Assembly (NCBI GenBank): GCA_963716115.1
Contig: CAVQSZ010000019.1
Location: forward strand, 1 to 64,000
DNA: 64,000 bases
Reading direction: 5' to 3'
Origin: AP-15 sp963716115
GTDB taxonomy: Bacteria; Pseudomonadota; Alphaproteobacteria; ATCC43930; CGMCC-115725
Positions within the stretch are counted from its first letter, which is position 1. Every line of letters begins with the position of its first letter. The position numbers and the translations under genes are program-made. The notes beneath the pieces were generated by a model, which was given only the letters and a program-made list of their open reading frames with translations, made no database searches and was not told where the DNA came from. Positions 31,934 to 41,748 of the stretch are shown piece by piece.

Positions 31934-33499
31934 CTACCAGGGCGCGGCCAGATACGGGAAGTCCGGCAGAAATTCCTTGTCGTTCTTCAGCGGGTTGGGC
32001 GGCGTCTTCGGCTCGATCGGGGCGTTGCGCCACAATGCCGGGTCGTTCAGCAGCTCGACATTGTAGGGCTTGCCGTCGAGGCTGGCGCTCATGTCGAGAA
32101 AGGTCGACAGAAAGCGGGTTGCGACCTGGTCTTCCAGCCGCCGACCGAATGGCCAGGTGCCGGTCGTGTCCATGTCGATCGAGTTGACGTTGGGGATGAA
32201 GATGTCGACCGCCCGACGCAACGGGATCGGCAATCCCTTCGGGTTCCAGCTCTGGTCCGGCATGTTGAGCTCCTGAAACAGGATTTTTTTGACCCGCGGA
32301 AAGGCCTCGGCCACCAGCGCGTAGGTGCGGTGCACCGACACCGGCGAGTTGTCGTGGTCGAAGGCGCAGGCGAGCCCCAATGCCGTGATCGACGGCCCGA
32401 AGCCCCAGCCGAGATGCCCCAGCCGCCTGATGAAATGCGGCGCCAGCCAGAAATTGTTGGCCCCCAATTGCCGGTTGTCCTCGCGCTCGCTCAAGGCGGC
32501 GTCGGCGAAGGCCTGGCCGTCGGTGTCGACGAGCTTGTACCGCTTCAGCTCGTCGTCGAGGGTCAGCGCGTCGAGCAAGGCATGCGGGTGCTCGATCCAC
32601 AACGGGTCGTCGGGGATCGTCTCGACCTTGGCCGACGCCTTCAACACCCAGCTTTCGCCCCAGGCGTTGACGACGCGGCGCTCGGCCGGCCGATCGGTCA
32701 GGAACGCGAGCGGCAATTCCAGGACGATGGCGTTGCAGTTCTGCCCGGCCCGCGCGTCCACCCCCGAATAGACAAAGCGGAAATTGCCGTTCGCGTCCTT
32801 CTTGAAGCGGGCGCCGGCCCAGGTCAGCGGGCCGGGCGGCAGGTCTTTTTTTGCGCCGTGGCCCCATTCCGGGAAGGCGGGGTCGAAATTGAACAGGTCG
32901 TTCCCTTCGAGCTCGAGGAAGGTCTTCGGGATTGGCAGCTCCCGCAGCTCGGGCATCGTGTGCGGCACGTGATAGAATTGCGGCGCATAGTTGATCGAGC
33001 GGAAAAAGCCCGGCAGATCGTTGAAGAAGGCGTCGTCCCGGCCGCCGACAAAGGCCTTGATCGCGTGCCCGCCGGGCGATTTCAGGGTGAGGCTTTGATT
33101 GGTCGCCACCGCCGCGGCGAAATCGCCGCCCGGAAAATTGATGAAGCGGATGTTGGCGCGGTTGTCGGCGCCCACCGTGACCCGCACCTCCGACGGCCGC
33201 AGCACGCTCAGGTAATTGGTCTTGACGCCTTCCAGATAGGTCAACAGGCTCGCGAGGCTCGGATCCGGGTCGCGCGGCCGCATCAACCGGCGATCGGGGG
33301 CGATGCGCACCCGGTACAGCATGTCGCTGTCGAAAACCCCGGCCGCCGGCGCCGCGGCGAAGGTCAGGGCGATGACGACCTTCTCGCCGCCGCTCGAATC
33401 ATTGCTCGGAAAGCCGAAGATGTCGTAAAGGTCGGCGGCGCTGACGTCGATGTCGGAAAAAATCGAGTTGACCGCGTTCGGGTCGTTATGGTCGGCCAT
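31934..33499 (-). CDS. DUF4331 family protein
   Basis: This intact 521-residue protein begins 'NSIFSDIDVSAADLYDIFGF', the characteristic DUF4331 opening, followed by 'GGEKVVIALTFAAAPAAGVF'. Other blocks are 'GGRDDAFFNDLPGFFRSINY', 'RVVNAWGESWVLKASAKVET' and 'MDTTGTWPFGRRLEDQVATR'. DUF4331 proteins are abundant in soil bacteria and often lie near TPR proteins and copper or exported oxidative genes. Their biochemical function is unknown, and no signal peptide is seen here. The TPR gene follows without a gap. Confidence 0.85.
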   Translation of the reverse strand: MADHNDPNAVNSIFSDIDVSAADLYDIFGFPSNDSSGGEKVVIALTFAAAPAAGVFDSDMLYRVRIAPDRRLMRPRDPDPSLASLLTYLEGVKTNYLSVLRPSEVRVTVGADNRANIRFINFPGGDFAAAVATNQSLTLKSPGGHAIKAFVGGRDDAFFNDLPGFFRSINYAPQFYHVPHTMPELRELPIPKTFLELEGNDLFNFDPAFPEWGHGAKKDLPPGPLTWAGARFKKDANGNFRFVYSGVDARAGQNCNAIVLELPLAFLTDRPAERRVVNAWGESWVLKASAKVETIPDDPLWIEHPHALLDALTLDDELKRYKLVDTDGQAFADAALSEREDNRQLGANNFWLAPHFIRRLGHLGWGFGPSITALGLACAFDHDNSPVSVHRTYALVAEAFPRVKKILFQELNMPDQSWNPKGLPIPLRRAVDIFIPNVNSIDMDTTGTWPFGRRLEDQVATRFLSTFLDMSASLDGKPYNVELLNDPALWRNAPIEPKTPPNPLKNDKEFLPDFPYLAAPW

Positions 33500-33649
33500 G
33501 ATTGCGTGCTCCCTGCATCATTCAAGTAATTTTCGAGCGAAACCGCGGAAGCAGGACCGCAGGCTACAGTCGAGAGCCAAGCACTGTCAACGCCGGCGCA
33601 GGCCGGGGCCGACCGTTGTCCGCGGCCCGGCGGCGTGCGAGAATTCGTC

Positions 33650-34150
33650 ATGGCTCGTCATCGGCCCGCAGCCCAAAGCCGCAGAAGGTTACGCCTCGCC
33701 GCCCTGCTGCTCGCGGCGGCGCTCGGCTCGCCGCCGATAGGGGCGGCCGAATCGCCGAAATGCATCGGCGAGCATCTGGTGCTGTGGGGCGACGGCCGGC
33801 ACGACGACACCGCGGCGCTGAACGCCTGGTTCGCCGGCGAGACCGTGGTCTGGGGAGAGACGCACCAGCCGGTCGGGGCGGAGATCGCCGGCCACGATTT
33901 TCTGTTGAGCTCGACGATCTACGTCCCGGGCGGGACCGGCCGCCGGCTCGAAGGGTTTCAGATGATGTGGCCCTACCGCGGCGAGCGGGTGTCGGGCGGC
34001 GCGATCGTCTCCGGCAGCGATCCCGACCAGCCCCCGGTGACGAGCGGTCTCGCCAAGGTCAACAGCGACCCCGACGAAGGCGTGCCCTACGATGCGGCGT
34101 CCCCGCAGCCCGACCGAGGCGTCAGCGCCTCGGCCTGCCTCGTCTCTTAG
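33650..34150 (+). CDS. Secreted protein with pectate-lyase-fold-like N terminus, probably truncated
   Basis: The ATG at 33650 gives 166 residues with a basic, hydrophobic signal peptide ('RRRLRLAALLLAAALGSPPI', cleavage near 'IGAAESP'). 'WGDGRHDDTAALNAWFAGE' is the G-D-G...D-D-T-x-A-L motif that opens right-handed beta-helix (pectate-lyase-like) proteins. Those normally run to 300 or more residues. Here the frame ends in 'GVSASACLVS' at a TAG that is part of the left end of a MITE-like element. I infer that the element inserted near the end of the gene or cut it short. The polysaccharide substrate, if any, is unknown. Confidence 0.65.
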   Translation: MARHRPAAQSRRRLRLAALLLAAALGSPPIGAAESPKCIGEHLVLWGDGRHDDTAALNAWFAGETVVWGETHQPVGAEIAGHDFLLSSTIYVPGGTGRRLEGFQMMWPYRGERVSGGAIVSGSDPDQPPVTSGLAKVNSDPDEGVPYDAASPQPDRGVSASACLVS

Positions 34151-34640
34151 TCCGACCCGAAATAAAGCGCGCTATGCTCTGTGGGTTATCGTCGCCCCCG
34201 CGTGATCCCCGGAATGCCCCTTCGACCAATATAAAGCCGTCTTGGCCGGGCTTGACCCACGGCTGTCCGGTTCGCCGAAATCGTTGTGGGGCTGGTATTG
34301 GATCACAACCCCAGCTCGTCATGCCCGTGCTCGTCACGGGCATCCACGTCTTCCAAACGCCGGTGCGCGGCGCGTGGATGGCCGGGACAAGCCCGGCCAT
34401 GACGATATACGGTTGTGCTGACGGTGCATCGCTATCGTGTTTGTCCCTCTCCGAAGCGGAACCGGACAGTCGTGGGCTTGACCCGTGGGCCTTCAGCCCG
34501 CAAGACGATTAAAGTTGTTTTGCACAAAACCAAACATGACTAGATTGCAGACCCAATTTTCCCCGGACAGCCTTGCGCTTTCGCGGGAACGACGAACAGC
34601 CTGATGACGTGGATGGAATCACTTCAAGTCGTGGCTCTTA
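34145..34640. mobile_element. MITE-like element family C (copy 1) with nested family D repeat
   Basis: The outer ends, 'CTTAGTCCGACCCGAAAT' at 34146 and 'CTTCAAGTCGTGGCTCTTAAG' type sequence ending near 34640, match those of the 160-bp copy at 46944-47107. They are imperfect inverted repeats of each other (CGACCCGAA versus CGACTTGAA read from the other side). The interior carries a family D repeat (about 34237-34510), so this copy is longer. No gene is present in this 500-base gap. Confidence 0.65.
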
Positions 34641-34652
34641 AGCGGACGACCG

Positions 34653-35228
34653 TTACGGGTGCTTGAACCGGGTGACGAGCCCGGCCGAGCCCTTGACATG
34701 GTCCTTGAGGGCGGTGGCCAGCTCCTCGCGCGTCAGGCCCGGCTGCAGCGCCTTGGGGTCGAGGTCGGTGGCGATGATGGTCCACGTATAGTGGTGCCAA
34801 TCGGTGTTCGGCGGCGTGCCCGGGCCGGTGTAGACCGGCTGGTTCATCGTGCTCTTGCCGCCGACGAATTTGTCGGAGGGCTTGCCGAGCTCGCCCTCGG
34901 CGAAGCTCGTCACGTTGGCGGGGATCCCGTAGACCACCATATGCGACACGCCGGCCGGGGCGCGTCCTTCGGGGTCGTACAGCAAGAGGGCGAAGCTCTT
35001 GGTGCCGTCCGGGACGTTCGACCAGGCGAGCGGCGGCGAGATGTTCTCGCCGACGCAATTCGGGCTTCTCTGCTTGTCGCTGCACGCGTTTTTGATGGCG
35101 AGCGTGCCGTTGTCCTGGATCGCCGACGAAGTCAGCGTAAGCACGCCCGCGGCCCGCGCCGCCGGCGCCGCCAGAAGCGACGCGGCGGCGAGCCCGCCGG
35201 CCGTCAGGAGCGCGATGCCGAGCTTCAT
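34653..35228 (-). CDS. YbhB/YbcL family (PEBP-like) periplasmic protein
   Basis: This 191-residue protein has a signal peptide ('MKLGIALLTAGGLAAASLLA', cleavage after 'AARA'). The PEBP/Raf-kinase-inhibitor-like fold is marked by 'ISPPLAWSNVPDGTKSFALL', 'DPEGRAPAGVSHMVVYGIPA' and 'GPGTPPNTDWHHYTWTIIAT'. The D-P-E and HHY residues line the phosphate-binding pocket of the family. Its function in bacteria is unclear; ligand binding or protease inhibition has been suggested. It is divergent from the FUSC efflux operon and transcribed alone. Confidence 0.9.
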   Translation of the reverse strand: MKLGIALLTAGGLAAASLLAAPAARAAGVLTLTSSAIQDNGTLAIKNACSDKQRSPNCVGENISPPLAWSNVPDGTKSFALLLYDPEGRAPAGVSHMVVYGIPANVTSFAEGELGKPSDKFVGGKSTMNQPVYTGPGTPPNTDWHHYTWTIIATDLDPKALQPGLTREELATALKDHVKGSAGLVTRFKHP

Positions 35229-35374
35229 TTCATTTCTCCCTGTTGGCTTTCAAAAAGTCAGCCGGTTAATGCTACTCCATCGCCGCGGCAAATAGGACGG
35301 AATGTCGTCCGGCCGGCCAAGCGGGCTGGAAGCTCGATGACCCAGCCGGTCAATATTGATGGCGGGCAGCGCTG

Positions 35375-37466
35375 GTGAGCCACGCTGAAAGTTTGGCGCC
35401 GGAGCCGCCGCGGCGATCATCGCCTCGACCGAATGCGGCCTGGAATGTCGAGCGGCTGGCGGCAGCGATCCGGTCGGCGGGTCCGCCGCTGCTGTTCGGC
35501 TTGCGCCTCTGGGCTTCGGTCTGCCTCGCGCTCTACGTCGCGTTTTGGCTCCAGCTCGACGACGCATATTGGGCCGGCGGCACCGCCGCGATCGTCTGTC
35601 AGCCTAGTCTCGGCGCTTCGCTGCGCAAGGGTGCGTTCCGCATGGTCGGGACGGTGATCGGGGCGGTCGCGATCGTGATTCTGACCGCGTGCTTTCCGCA
35701 AGACCGAACCGGCTTCCTGGTGGGTCTGGCGCTGTGGGGCGCCGCCTGCGGTCTCGTGGCCACGATCCTGCGCAATTTTGCCGCCTACGCCGCGGCGCTG
35801 GCCGGCTACACGGCCGCGATCATCGCGAGCGCCGAGCTCGGCGCGACCGGGGGTACGAGCGGAGAGGCCTTCACCCTCGCAGTGACCCGCGCCAGCGAAA
35901 TCCTGATTGGCATCGTCTGCGCCGGCATTGTCCTCGTCGCGACCGATTTCGGCGGCGCCCGGCGCCGGCTGGCTGGCCAATTCGCCGCTCTATCGTCCGA
36001 GATCGCCGGACGATTGGCCGGCTCATTCCGGCTGTCCGGGCCGGAACAGGCGCAGACGCGGGAGGCTCGGCGCGATCTGATCCGCCGCGTCATCGCGCTC
36101 GATCCGGTTATCGACGAGGCGATCGGGGAATCCTCCGATCTGCGTTATCGCTCGCGGCTATTGCAGGCGGCGGTTGAGGGGCTGTTCGCCGCTTTGTCCG
36201 GCTGGCGCACCGTCGCCAATCACCTCGAGCAGCTGCCGGGAGGAAGCGGGCCGGCAGCAATCGGAAATCATCCTGCGGAACCTCCCGCAGGAGCTGCGTT
36301 CGGCGCCGGGGCAAGCCGACCCGGCGATTTGGAAGACGGAGCCGTCGCGCCTGCGCCGGGTATGCATCGCGGCGGTGCGGGCGCTGACCTCCCTGCCGGC
36401 CCGGACGCCATCGGTGCGACTGCTCGCCGACCGCACGGCCGAGGCGCTGCTCGGCTTGTCGCGCGCGCTCAACGGCTTGGCTTTGCTGGTCGATGATCAA
36501 GCTCGCGCGGTTCGGCGGGGCAGCGTCGCCCGATTGTATGTTCCGGATTGGCTTCCTCCTCTTGTCAACGCAGCGCGCGTGTTCGTGACGATCGGTGCGG
36601 TCGAGCTGTTCTGGATCGTTACCGCCTGGCCGAACGGCGCCTCGGCCATCATTTTCGCCGCGATCGTCGTTATCCTGTTCTCGCCGAAAGGCGATCAGGC
36701 TTACGTGATCACGATGACCGCGGCCCTCGGCAACACCATCGGCGCCGTTCTGGCGGGTATCGTCAAATTCGCGGTGCTGCCGGGCGCCGAGACCTTCGCC
36801 GGCTTCAGCCTCGGGATCGCTCTCGTCCTGGTGCCGGTCGGCGCCCTTATCGCCCAGCCTTGGCAGACCGGCCTCTTCATCGGCATGACGTTGAACTTTA
36901 TTCCCTTTCTCGCGCCGGCGAACCCGATGACCTACGATACCCAGCAATTCTACAATTCGGCGCTGGCCATCGTTGTGGGCTTCGGGTTCGGCGCGCTCTC
37001 CTTCCGGCTGATGCCGCCGCTGTCGCCCGCATTCCGAACCCGCCGGCTGTTGACCCTCACGTTGCGAGACCTGCGCCGGCTGGCGACGGGTTCGATCCCA
37101 CAGACGGCCGATGACTGGGAGGGTCGCGTGTACAGCCGCCTGTCGGTGCTGGCGGAAGAGGCAGAGCCGGTGCAGCGCGCGCAGCTCGTCGCGGCGCTCT
37201 CGGTGGGGACCGAGATCATCCGCCTGCGCCATCTCGCCGACCGGTTCGAACTCGGCGCCGATCTCGATAAAGCGCTCGATGCCGTGGCGCGAGGCAACAG
37301 CGCGCTCGCGATCGAGCGCCTCGCCGGAGTCGACCGAGCCCTGGCCGCGTCGCCCAGGGCCGGGCCGGGGAGGTCGGTCAGGCTTCGGGCGCGCGGCAGC
37401 ATTCTTGCCATCTCGGAGGCGCTTGCCCAGTATCCCTCATATTTCGACGCAGGGACGGTGCGGTGA
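35375..37466 (+). CDS. FUSC / AaeB-like aromatic acid efflux permease, frameshifted
   Basis: About 696 residues with two membrane blocks. The first is 'FGLRLWASVCLALYVAFWLQ' followed by 'DDAYWAGGTAAIVCQPSLGA'; the second is 'RVFVTIGAVELFWIVTAWPN' then 'VVILFSPKGDQAYVITMTAA'. This duplicated layout is typical of FUSC/AaeB proteins that extrude p-hydroxybenzoate-type acids or fusaric acid. The frame breaks near 36240; removing one G from CCGGGAGGAA joins 'ANHLEQLP' to 'EEAGRQQSEIILRNLP'. Start is a GTG at 35375. The stop overlaps the next gene (GTGA). DUF1656 and HlyD genes follow, completing an AaeX/AaeA-like set. Confidence 0.85.
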
Positions 37467-37666
37467 ACTTCACCGAGATCAACCTCTTCGGCGTCTATGT
37501 CGCCCCGATCTCCTTGATGATGGTCGTGGCGTGGCTGATCTTTATCCCATTGCGCCGGCTGGCGAACCATTTCGGGCTGTTGCGCCAGGTCTGGCATCCG
37601 GGCCTGTTCGAGGTTGCGGTGTACATGATCATGCTTTCGTCGATCGTCCTCTTCGTCGCGCGCTGA
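37463..37666 (+). CDS. DUF1656 (AaeX-like) small membrane protein
   Basis: This 67-residue protein has two hydrophobic segments ('VAPISLMMVVAWLIFIPL' and 'VAVYMIMLSSIVLFVAR') and the family opening 'FTEINLFGVYVAP'. AaeX-like proteins are encoded with AaeA/AaeB-type efflux pumps, but their exact role is not known. It starts at a GTG overlapping the FUSC stop by four bases and ends eight bases before the HlyD gene, so the three genes form a tight operon. Confidence 0.9.
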   Translation: MNFTEINLFGVYVAPISLMMVVAWLIFIPLRRLANHFGLLRQVWHPGLFEVAVYMIMLSSIVLFVAR

Positions 37667-37674
37667 GCCCCCTC

Positions 37675-38649
37675 GTGGCCGACGTCAAATCCAGATCGGA
37701 AGACGTCACGACAAAAGGCGCGAGCCGCGACGTCCTGTCGCCGCTGATTACCGCCCGCGATACGCCCAAGCGCCGGATCCGCATCCTTCCCATTCTGATC
37801 ACGTTGGGCGCGATCGCACTGGCCGTATCGCTCGGCTGGGCGATGTGGAACGCCTACATGGGCGCGCCCTGGACGCGCGACGGCACGGTGCGCGTCTACG
37901 TCGTGACGATGGCGCCCGAGGTTGCCGGGCGGATCGTCGAGCTGCCGGTCGCCGACAACCAGCTCGTGCACAAGGGCGACCTGTTGATGGTGATCGACCC
38001 GACCAACTACAAGATCGCCGTCAGCCTCGCCGAAGCGGCGGTGCAGCAGGCGCAGGTCAATGCACAAAACGCGCAGATACAGGCAAAGCGCCGGGAGAAA
38101 TTGACCACTCTGACAACGACAGTCGAGGAGCGGCAGACCTACGAGACCACCGCGCTGTCTAATCAGGCGCAATATCAGCAGGCCGTCGCCAATCTGAACC
38201 AGGCGCGGGTGAACCTCGAACGCACGCAAATCCGCTCCCCGGTCAATGGCTGGGTGACCAACCTGTTGGCGCAGCTCGGCGACTACGCCACCGTCGGGCA
38301 GAACGAAATCTCGGTCGTCAACGCGGATTCGTTCTGGATCGACGGGTATTTCGAGGAGACCAATGTCGGCGCGATCCGTGACGGCGACCCTGCGACCATC
38401 AAGCTGATGGGCTACCACCAGATCGTTCGCGGCCATGTCGACAGCATCGCCCGCGCAATCAACGTCGCAAATGCGCAGGCGGCCAAGCAAGGGCTCGCCT
38501 CGGTCAACCCGATCTTCACCTGGGTGCGTCTGGCGCAACGCATACCGGTGCGCATCCATATCGATCAGGTGCCCGATGGCGTGCACCTGGTAGCCGGCAT
38601 GACCGCGACCGTGCAGATCGATCCCCCGCCCACGCCTGCGGCCAAGTGA
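37675..38649 (+). CDS. HlyD-family periplasmic adaptor (AaeA/EmrA-like)
   Basis: This 324-residue membrane fusion protein has one N-terminal anchor ('ILPILITLGAIALAVSLGWA'). The lipoyl half-motif 'VAGRIVELPVADNQLVHKGD' follows, then a helical hairpin rich in Ala and Gln ('SLAEAAVQQAQVNAQNAQIQ'), 'RTQIRSPVNGWVTNLLAQLG' and beta-barrel parts. It would link the FUSC permease to an outer-membrane channel, which is not encoded here. The start is a GTG at 37675. It converges with the cytochrome c gene downstream. Confidence 0.92.
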   Translation: MADVKSRSEDVTTKGASRDVLSPLITARDTPKRRIRILPILITLGAIALAVSLGWAMWNAYMGAPWTRDGTVRVYVVTMAPEVAGRIVELPVADNQLVHKGDLLMVIDPTNYKIAVSLAEAAVQQAQVNAQNAQIQAKRREKLTTLTTTVEERQTYETTALSNQAQYQQAVANLNQARVNLERTQIRSPVNGWVTNLLAQLGDYATVGQNEISVVNADSFWIDGYFEETNVGAIRDGDPATIKLMGYHQIVRGHVDSIARAINVANAQAAKQGLASVNPIFTWVRLAQRIPVRIHIDQVPDGVHLVAGMTATVQIDPPPTPAAK

Positions 38650-38733
38650 ACCGGCAGCGCCCAATCGGAACGTGCCCGAACCGCCTTCCCGGTTTTGAGA
38701 TCAACCCGGTGGGGCGGGTGGGTGTCTGGCCGC

Positions 38734-40110
38734 TCACGTTGCTGCGGGGCGATGCAAGCGACGGCGGCGGATCAAGTACAGGATCACGGCAGCCACGATG
38801 ACGAGGATCACGGCGGCGGCAATCGCGCCGCCTATCAGTAGCGGAGTGATGTTGGCGGCACCGCCGCGGCGAAGAGCCCCAGCGTCGTCGGCCGTCACGT
38901 TCGTCGAACCGTTGCCGAACTGCCGGCGCACGTAGTTGACGAGGGTTGCAATCTGCTGGTCGTCGAGCAGGCCGGCGAAACCCTGCATGAAGACGTCCCT
39001 CCCGGTCATCTTGCGGTTGACGCCGCGCAGAACCACCGTGATCAGGTTGCGCGGATCGGACGAGCCGACCGAGCTGTGGTGAAACAGCGAGGGGTAGGAG
39101 CCGAGCCCCTGGCCGCGGCCGGCGCCGACGGCGCCGTGGCAGGTCGCGCAATTGCCGAGAAAGAGCCCCTCACCCGGATCGTTGGAGGGGGTCCCGCGCA
39201 GGATGGCCTGCCGCATCGGCTCGCCCCACGCATAGCGCGGCTTGCCGCTGCCATCCGGAACCGCCGCTACCGCCTTCAGATACACCGCGATCGCCCGCAG
39301 ATCCGTATCGGAGAGATATTGGAGACTGTGCTCGACCGCCTGTGCCATCGGTCCGCTGGCGCTGGCCTTGCCCGCGACATTGCCGGTGCGCAGATAGTCG
39401 GCGATCTCATCCTCGCTCCAGCCGCCGACGCCAGCGTTCCCGTCGGGCGTGATGTTGAAGGCCAACCATGTCTCGAGATTTCCGCCGCCGAGGTTGTGGT
39501 TCGTCTCCACGCCTTGCATGACGTTGCGCGGCGTATGGCATTCGCCGCAGTGCTCGAGCGCCTCGACCAGGTAACGGCCGCGGTTCCAGGCCTGATCGTG
39601 CGCCGGATCGGGGGTGAGTTCGCCGCCTCTCAGGTTTAGCAGGTTCCAGAAAACCATCAGCCATCGCTGGTTGAACGGAAACGGCAGCCTGGTTTGCTCG
39701 TTCGGCTGGAGGATGGCGGGGAGACTGAACAGATAAGCCTTGATCGCCAAGACGTCGTCGCGGCTCATCTTGGCGAAGCTGGCGTAAGGCATGGCCGGAT
39801 AAAGCTGCACACCACCCGGCGCGATACCTTCGCGAACCGCGTGCACAAACTCGTCATCCGACCAGTTGCCGATTTCGGTCTCCTTGTCCGGAGTGATGTT
39901 GGTGCCATAGATCACGCCAAAGGGCGTCTCGATCGAGTAGCCGCCGGCAAAGGGCTTGGACGGATCAGCCATGTGACAGGCAATGCAGTCCGCCGCGGTG
40001 GCGAGATATTTCCCGCGCTTGATCCGGTCGGCGTTCTGGGCAAGCGCGGTGCCGGAGCCCAGCGCCAGGATGGCGAACATCAACGCCGCGCGTGCCGCTT
40101 TCGTCAGCAT
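38734..40110 (-). CDS. Tri-heme cytochrome c subunit of a membrane-bound sugar/alcohol dehydrogenase (set 1)
   Basis: This intact 458-residue exported protein has a signal peptide ending 'GTALAQNADRI' and three CxxCH heme sites: 'TAADCIACHMADPSKPF', 'ALEHCGECHTPRNVM' and 'FLGNCATCHGAVGAG'. A C-terminal helix ('ITPLLIGGAIAAAVILVIVA') anchors it in the inner membrane. It matches the cytochrome subunit of FAD-dependent gluconate, glucose, sorbitol and alcohol dehydrogenases, which passes electrons to ubiquinone. The FAD subunit gene is 33 bases upstream and the small subunit gene precedes that, giving the small-FAD-cytochrome order. Confidence 0.92.
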   Translation of the reverse strand: MLTKAARAALMFAILALGSGTALAQNADRIKRGKYLATAADCIACHMADPSKPFAGGYSIETPFGVIYGTNITPDKETEIGNWSDDEFVHAVREGIAPGGVQLYPAMPYASFAKMSRDDVLAIKAYLFSLPAILQPNEQTRLPFPFNQRWLMVFWNLLNLRGGELTPDPAHDQAWNRGRYLVEALEHCGECHTPRNVMQGVETNHNLGGGNLETWLAFNITPDGNAGVGGWSEDEIADYLRTGNVAGKASASGPMAQAVEHSLQYLSDTDLRAIAVYLKAVAAVPDGSGKPRYAWGEPMRQAILRGTPSNDPGEGLFLGNCATCHGAVGAGRGQGLGSYPSLFHHSSVGSSDPRNLITVVLRGVNRKMTGRDVFMQGFAGLLDDQQIATLVNYVRRQFGNGSTNVTADDAGALRRGGAANITPLLIGGAIAAAVILVIVAAVILYLIRRRRLHRPAAT

Positions 40111-40143
40111 CGGAATCCCTTTCCGCGGCCGGCCCCCCTGTGA

Positions 40144-41744
40144 TTAGAGGGTCGTCAGAACCCTGTCGGCCGTACGCAGGGCGAGCGCGGTACCGGTGAG
40201 CGTTGAGTTCACGGTCGAGCAGGATGGCATCACGCCGGTGCCGCAAATAAACAGGTTCTCGTGATCATGCGTACGACCATCGCGATCGACCACGGAGTCC
40301 TTAGGGTCCGAGCCCATGATCATGGTACCGGTGATGTGCTGATTGTTGTCGTAGACTCCGCGCTTGCTGTAGACGGCATCGCTTGCATTCAGCCGCGCGA
40401 CGATGGCTTGGAAGTCCAGCCTGCACTGATCGTATCCTCGGTGCACGTATTCGGGGAACTTATAGCGTACTTCCATGCGCGGAATGCCCCAGGCATCCTT
40501 CTCGGTCGCGCTGGGAACGACCCGGTTCTGCGGGTCGGGAAGTATCTCGAACAGGCTCTTGAGCAGCACATAGCGCTCGGCCTGCTCTGCGATCTTCTTG
40601 TTCAGCGCCTTCCCGTAATAGCCCTGCGCGATCAGCCTTTCAGTCAGGTCACGGACCGGCGACGTGTTCGCCAAGTCGATACGCAAAGGCGACCGATGCG
40701 CCCGGAAGGGGCCATCGCGCGTATTGTCGATGCTTCCTGGACGCTGCGGGCCGAGTCCGTACCAGATCGGCTCGTCCGCCATGAACTCGACCGAGCTGCC
40801 CGGATGGTCCATCAGGTTCCGGCCGACCATATTCGAGCTGTTGGCGATGCCGTTACGGTATTTGTCGCTGGTCGAGATCAGGAGAAGCTTTGGGCTCTCC
40901 AGACCGTTGGCGGCCAGAATGAAGGCCCGGCCGGTCACGCGATGGGTGGCCTTGTCCGGATCGAGATAGTAAACGGCGGTGATCCGCCCCTTGGGGTCGG
41001 CTTCGATCTTGTAGACGACCGCATTGGCAATGATCCGCGTGCCGGCCGCCCGGCTTTGGCGGCCGAGATCGCGCCATTATACTGCGCGTCGATCGGACAA
41101 ACGGGCATGCAGTTGTTGTTGCCGCAGCAGGCCGGCCGGCCGTCATAGGGGATGCTGTTGCGCGCCTGCGGCCCGATCGACACCACATAGGGCGATCCGG
41201 TCAGCCTTTCCTTGATCCGCTGCAGGCCGTAGGGCAGCGGGATCGGCGGCAGCGGATAGGGTTTCGTGCGTGGCGAATCGAGGTCTGTATCGCCCGAGAC
41301 TCCCATCTCGACCTCGGCCTCGTAGTAGAAGGATTCGAGGTCGTCATAGGAAATCGGCCAATCGCGCCCAACGCCGTACAGCGATTTGATCCTGAAATCG
41401 TTGGGCAGGAGCCGGAATGCCTGTCCGGCCCAGTGCCAGGTCGTTCCTCCGACACCGCGCACATACATCGCGCGATAAGGATCCGGACCCTTCTGGATCA
41501 GATAGTTGTTGTCGACCGGCTGGAACTTCGGTTGCGGCGCCCACGGCTTTGCCGGATAGGGCTCCATAAAGTCGCCCTTGCAGGCCGCGTTGCGGAAATT
41601 TTCGACGAGCTCGTCCCGCTGAAAACGCGGACCGGATTCGAGGATCAGCACCGACGCGCCCTTGCGGACGATCTTCAGCGCAGCGAGGCAGCCGGCAACA
41701 CCGGCGCCGATGACGACGACGTCCGCGGAAAGTTCGTTAGCCAT
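40144..41744 (-). CDS. GMC oxidoreductase, FAD subunit of membrane-bound dehydrogenase (set 1), frameshifted
   Basis: The N-terminal Rossmann motif is 'VVVIGAGVAGCLAALKIVRK'. The Cys cluster 'RPACCGNNNCMPVCPIDAQY' matches the 3Fe-4S-binding loop of FAD-dependent glucose dehydrogenase alpha subunits. The C-terminal half carries 'FILAANGLESPKLLLIS', 'MVGRNLMDHPGSSVEF' and the catalytic end 'TGTMIMGSDPKDSVVD'. The frame breaks once, near 41070, within what should be 'ISAAKAG.KIIANAVVYKIE'. Restored length is about 533 residues. It oxidises a sugar or polyol in the periplasm; the Tat signal is on the small subunit, which would carry it across. Start ATG at 41744. Confidence 0.88.
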
Positions 41745-41748
41745 TGAT

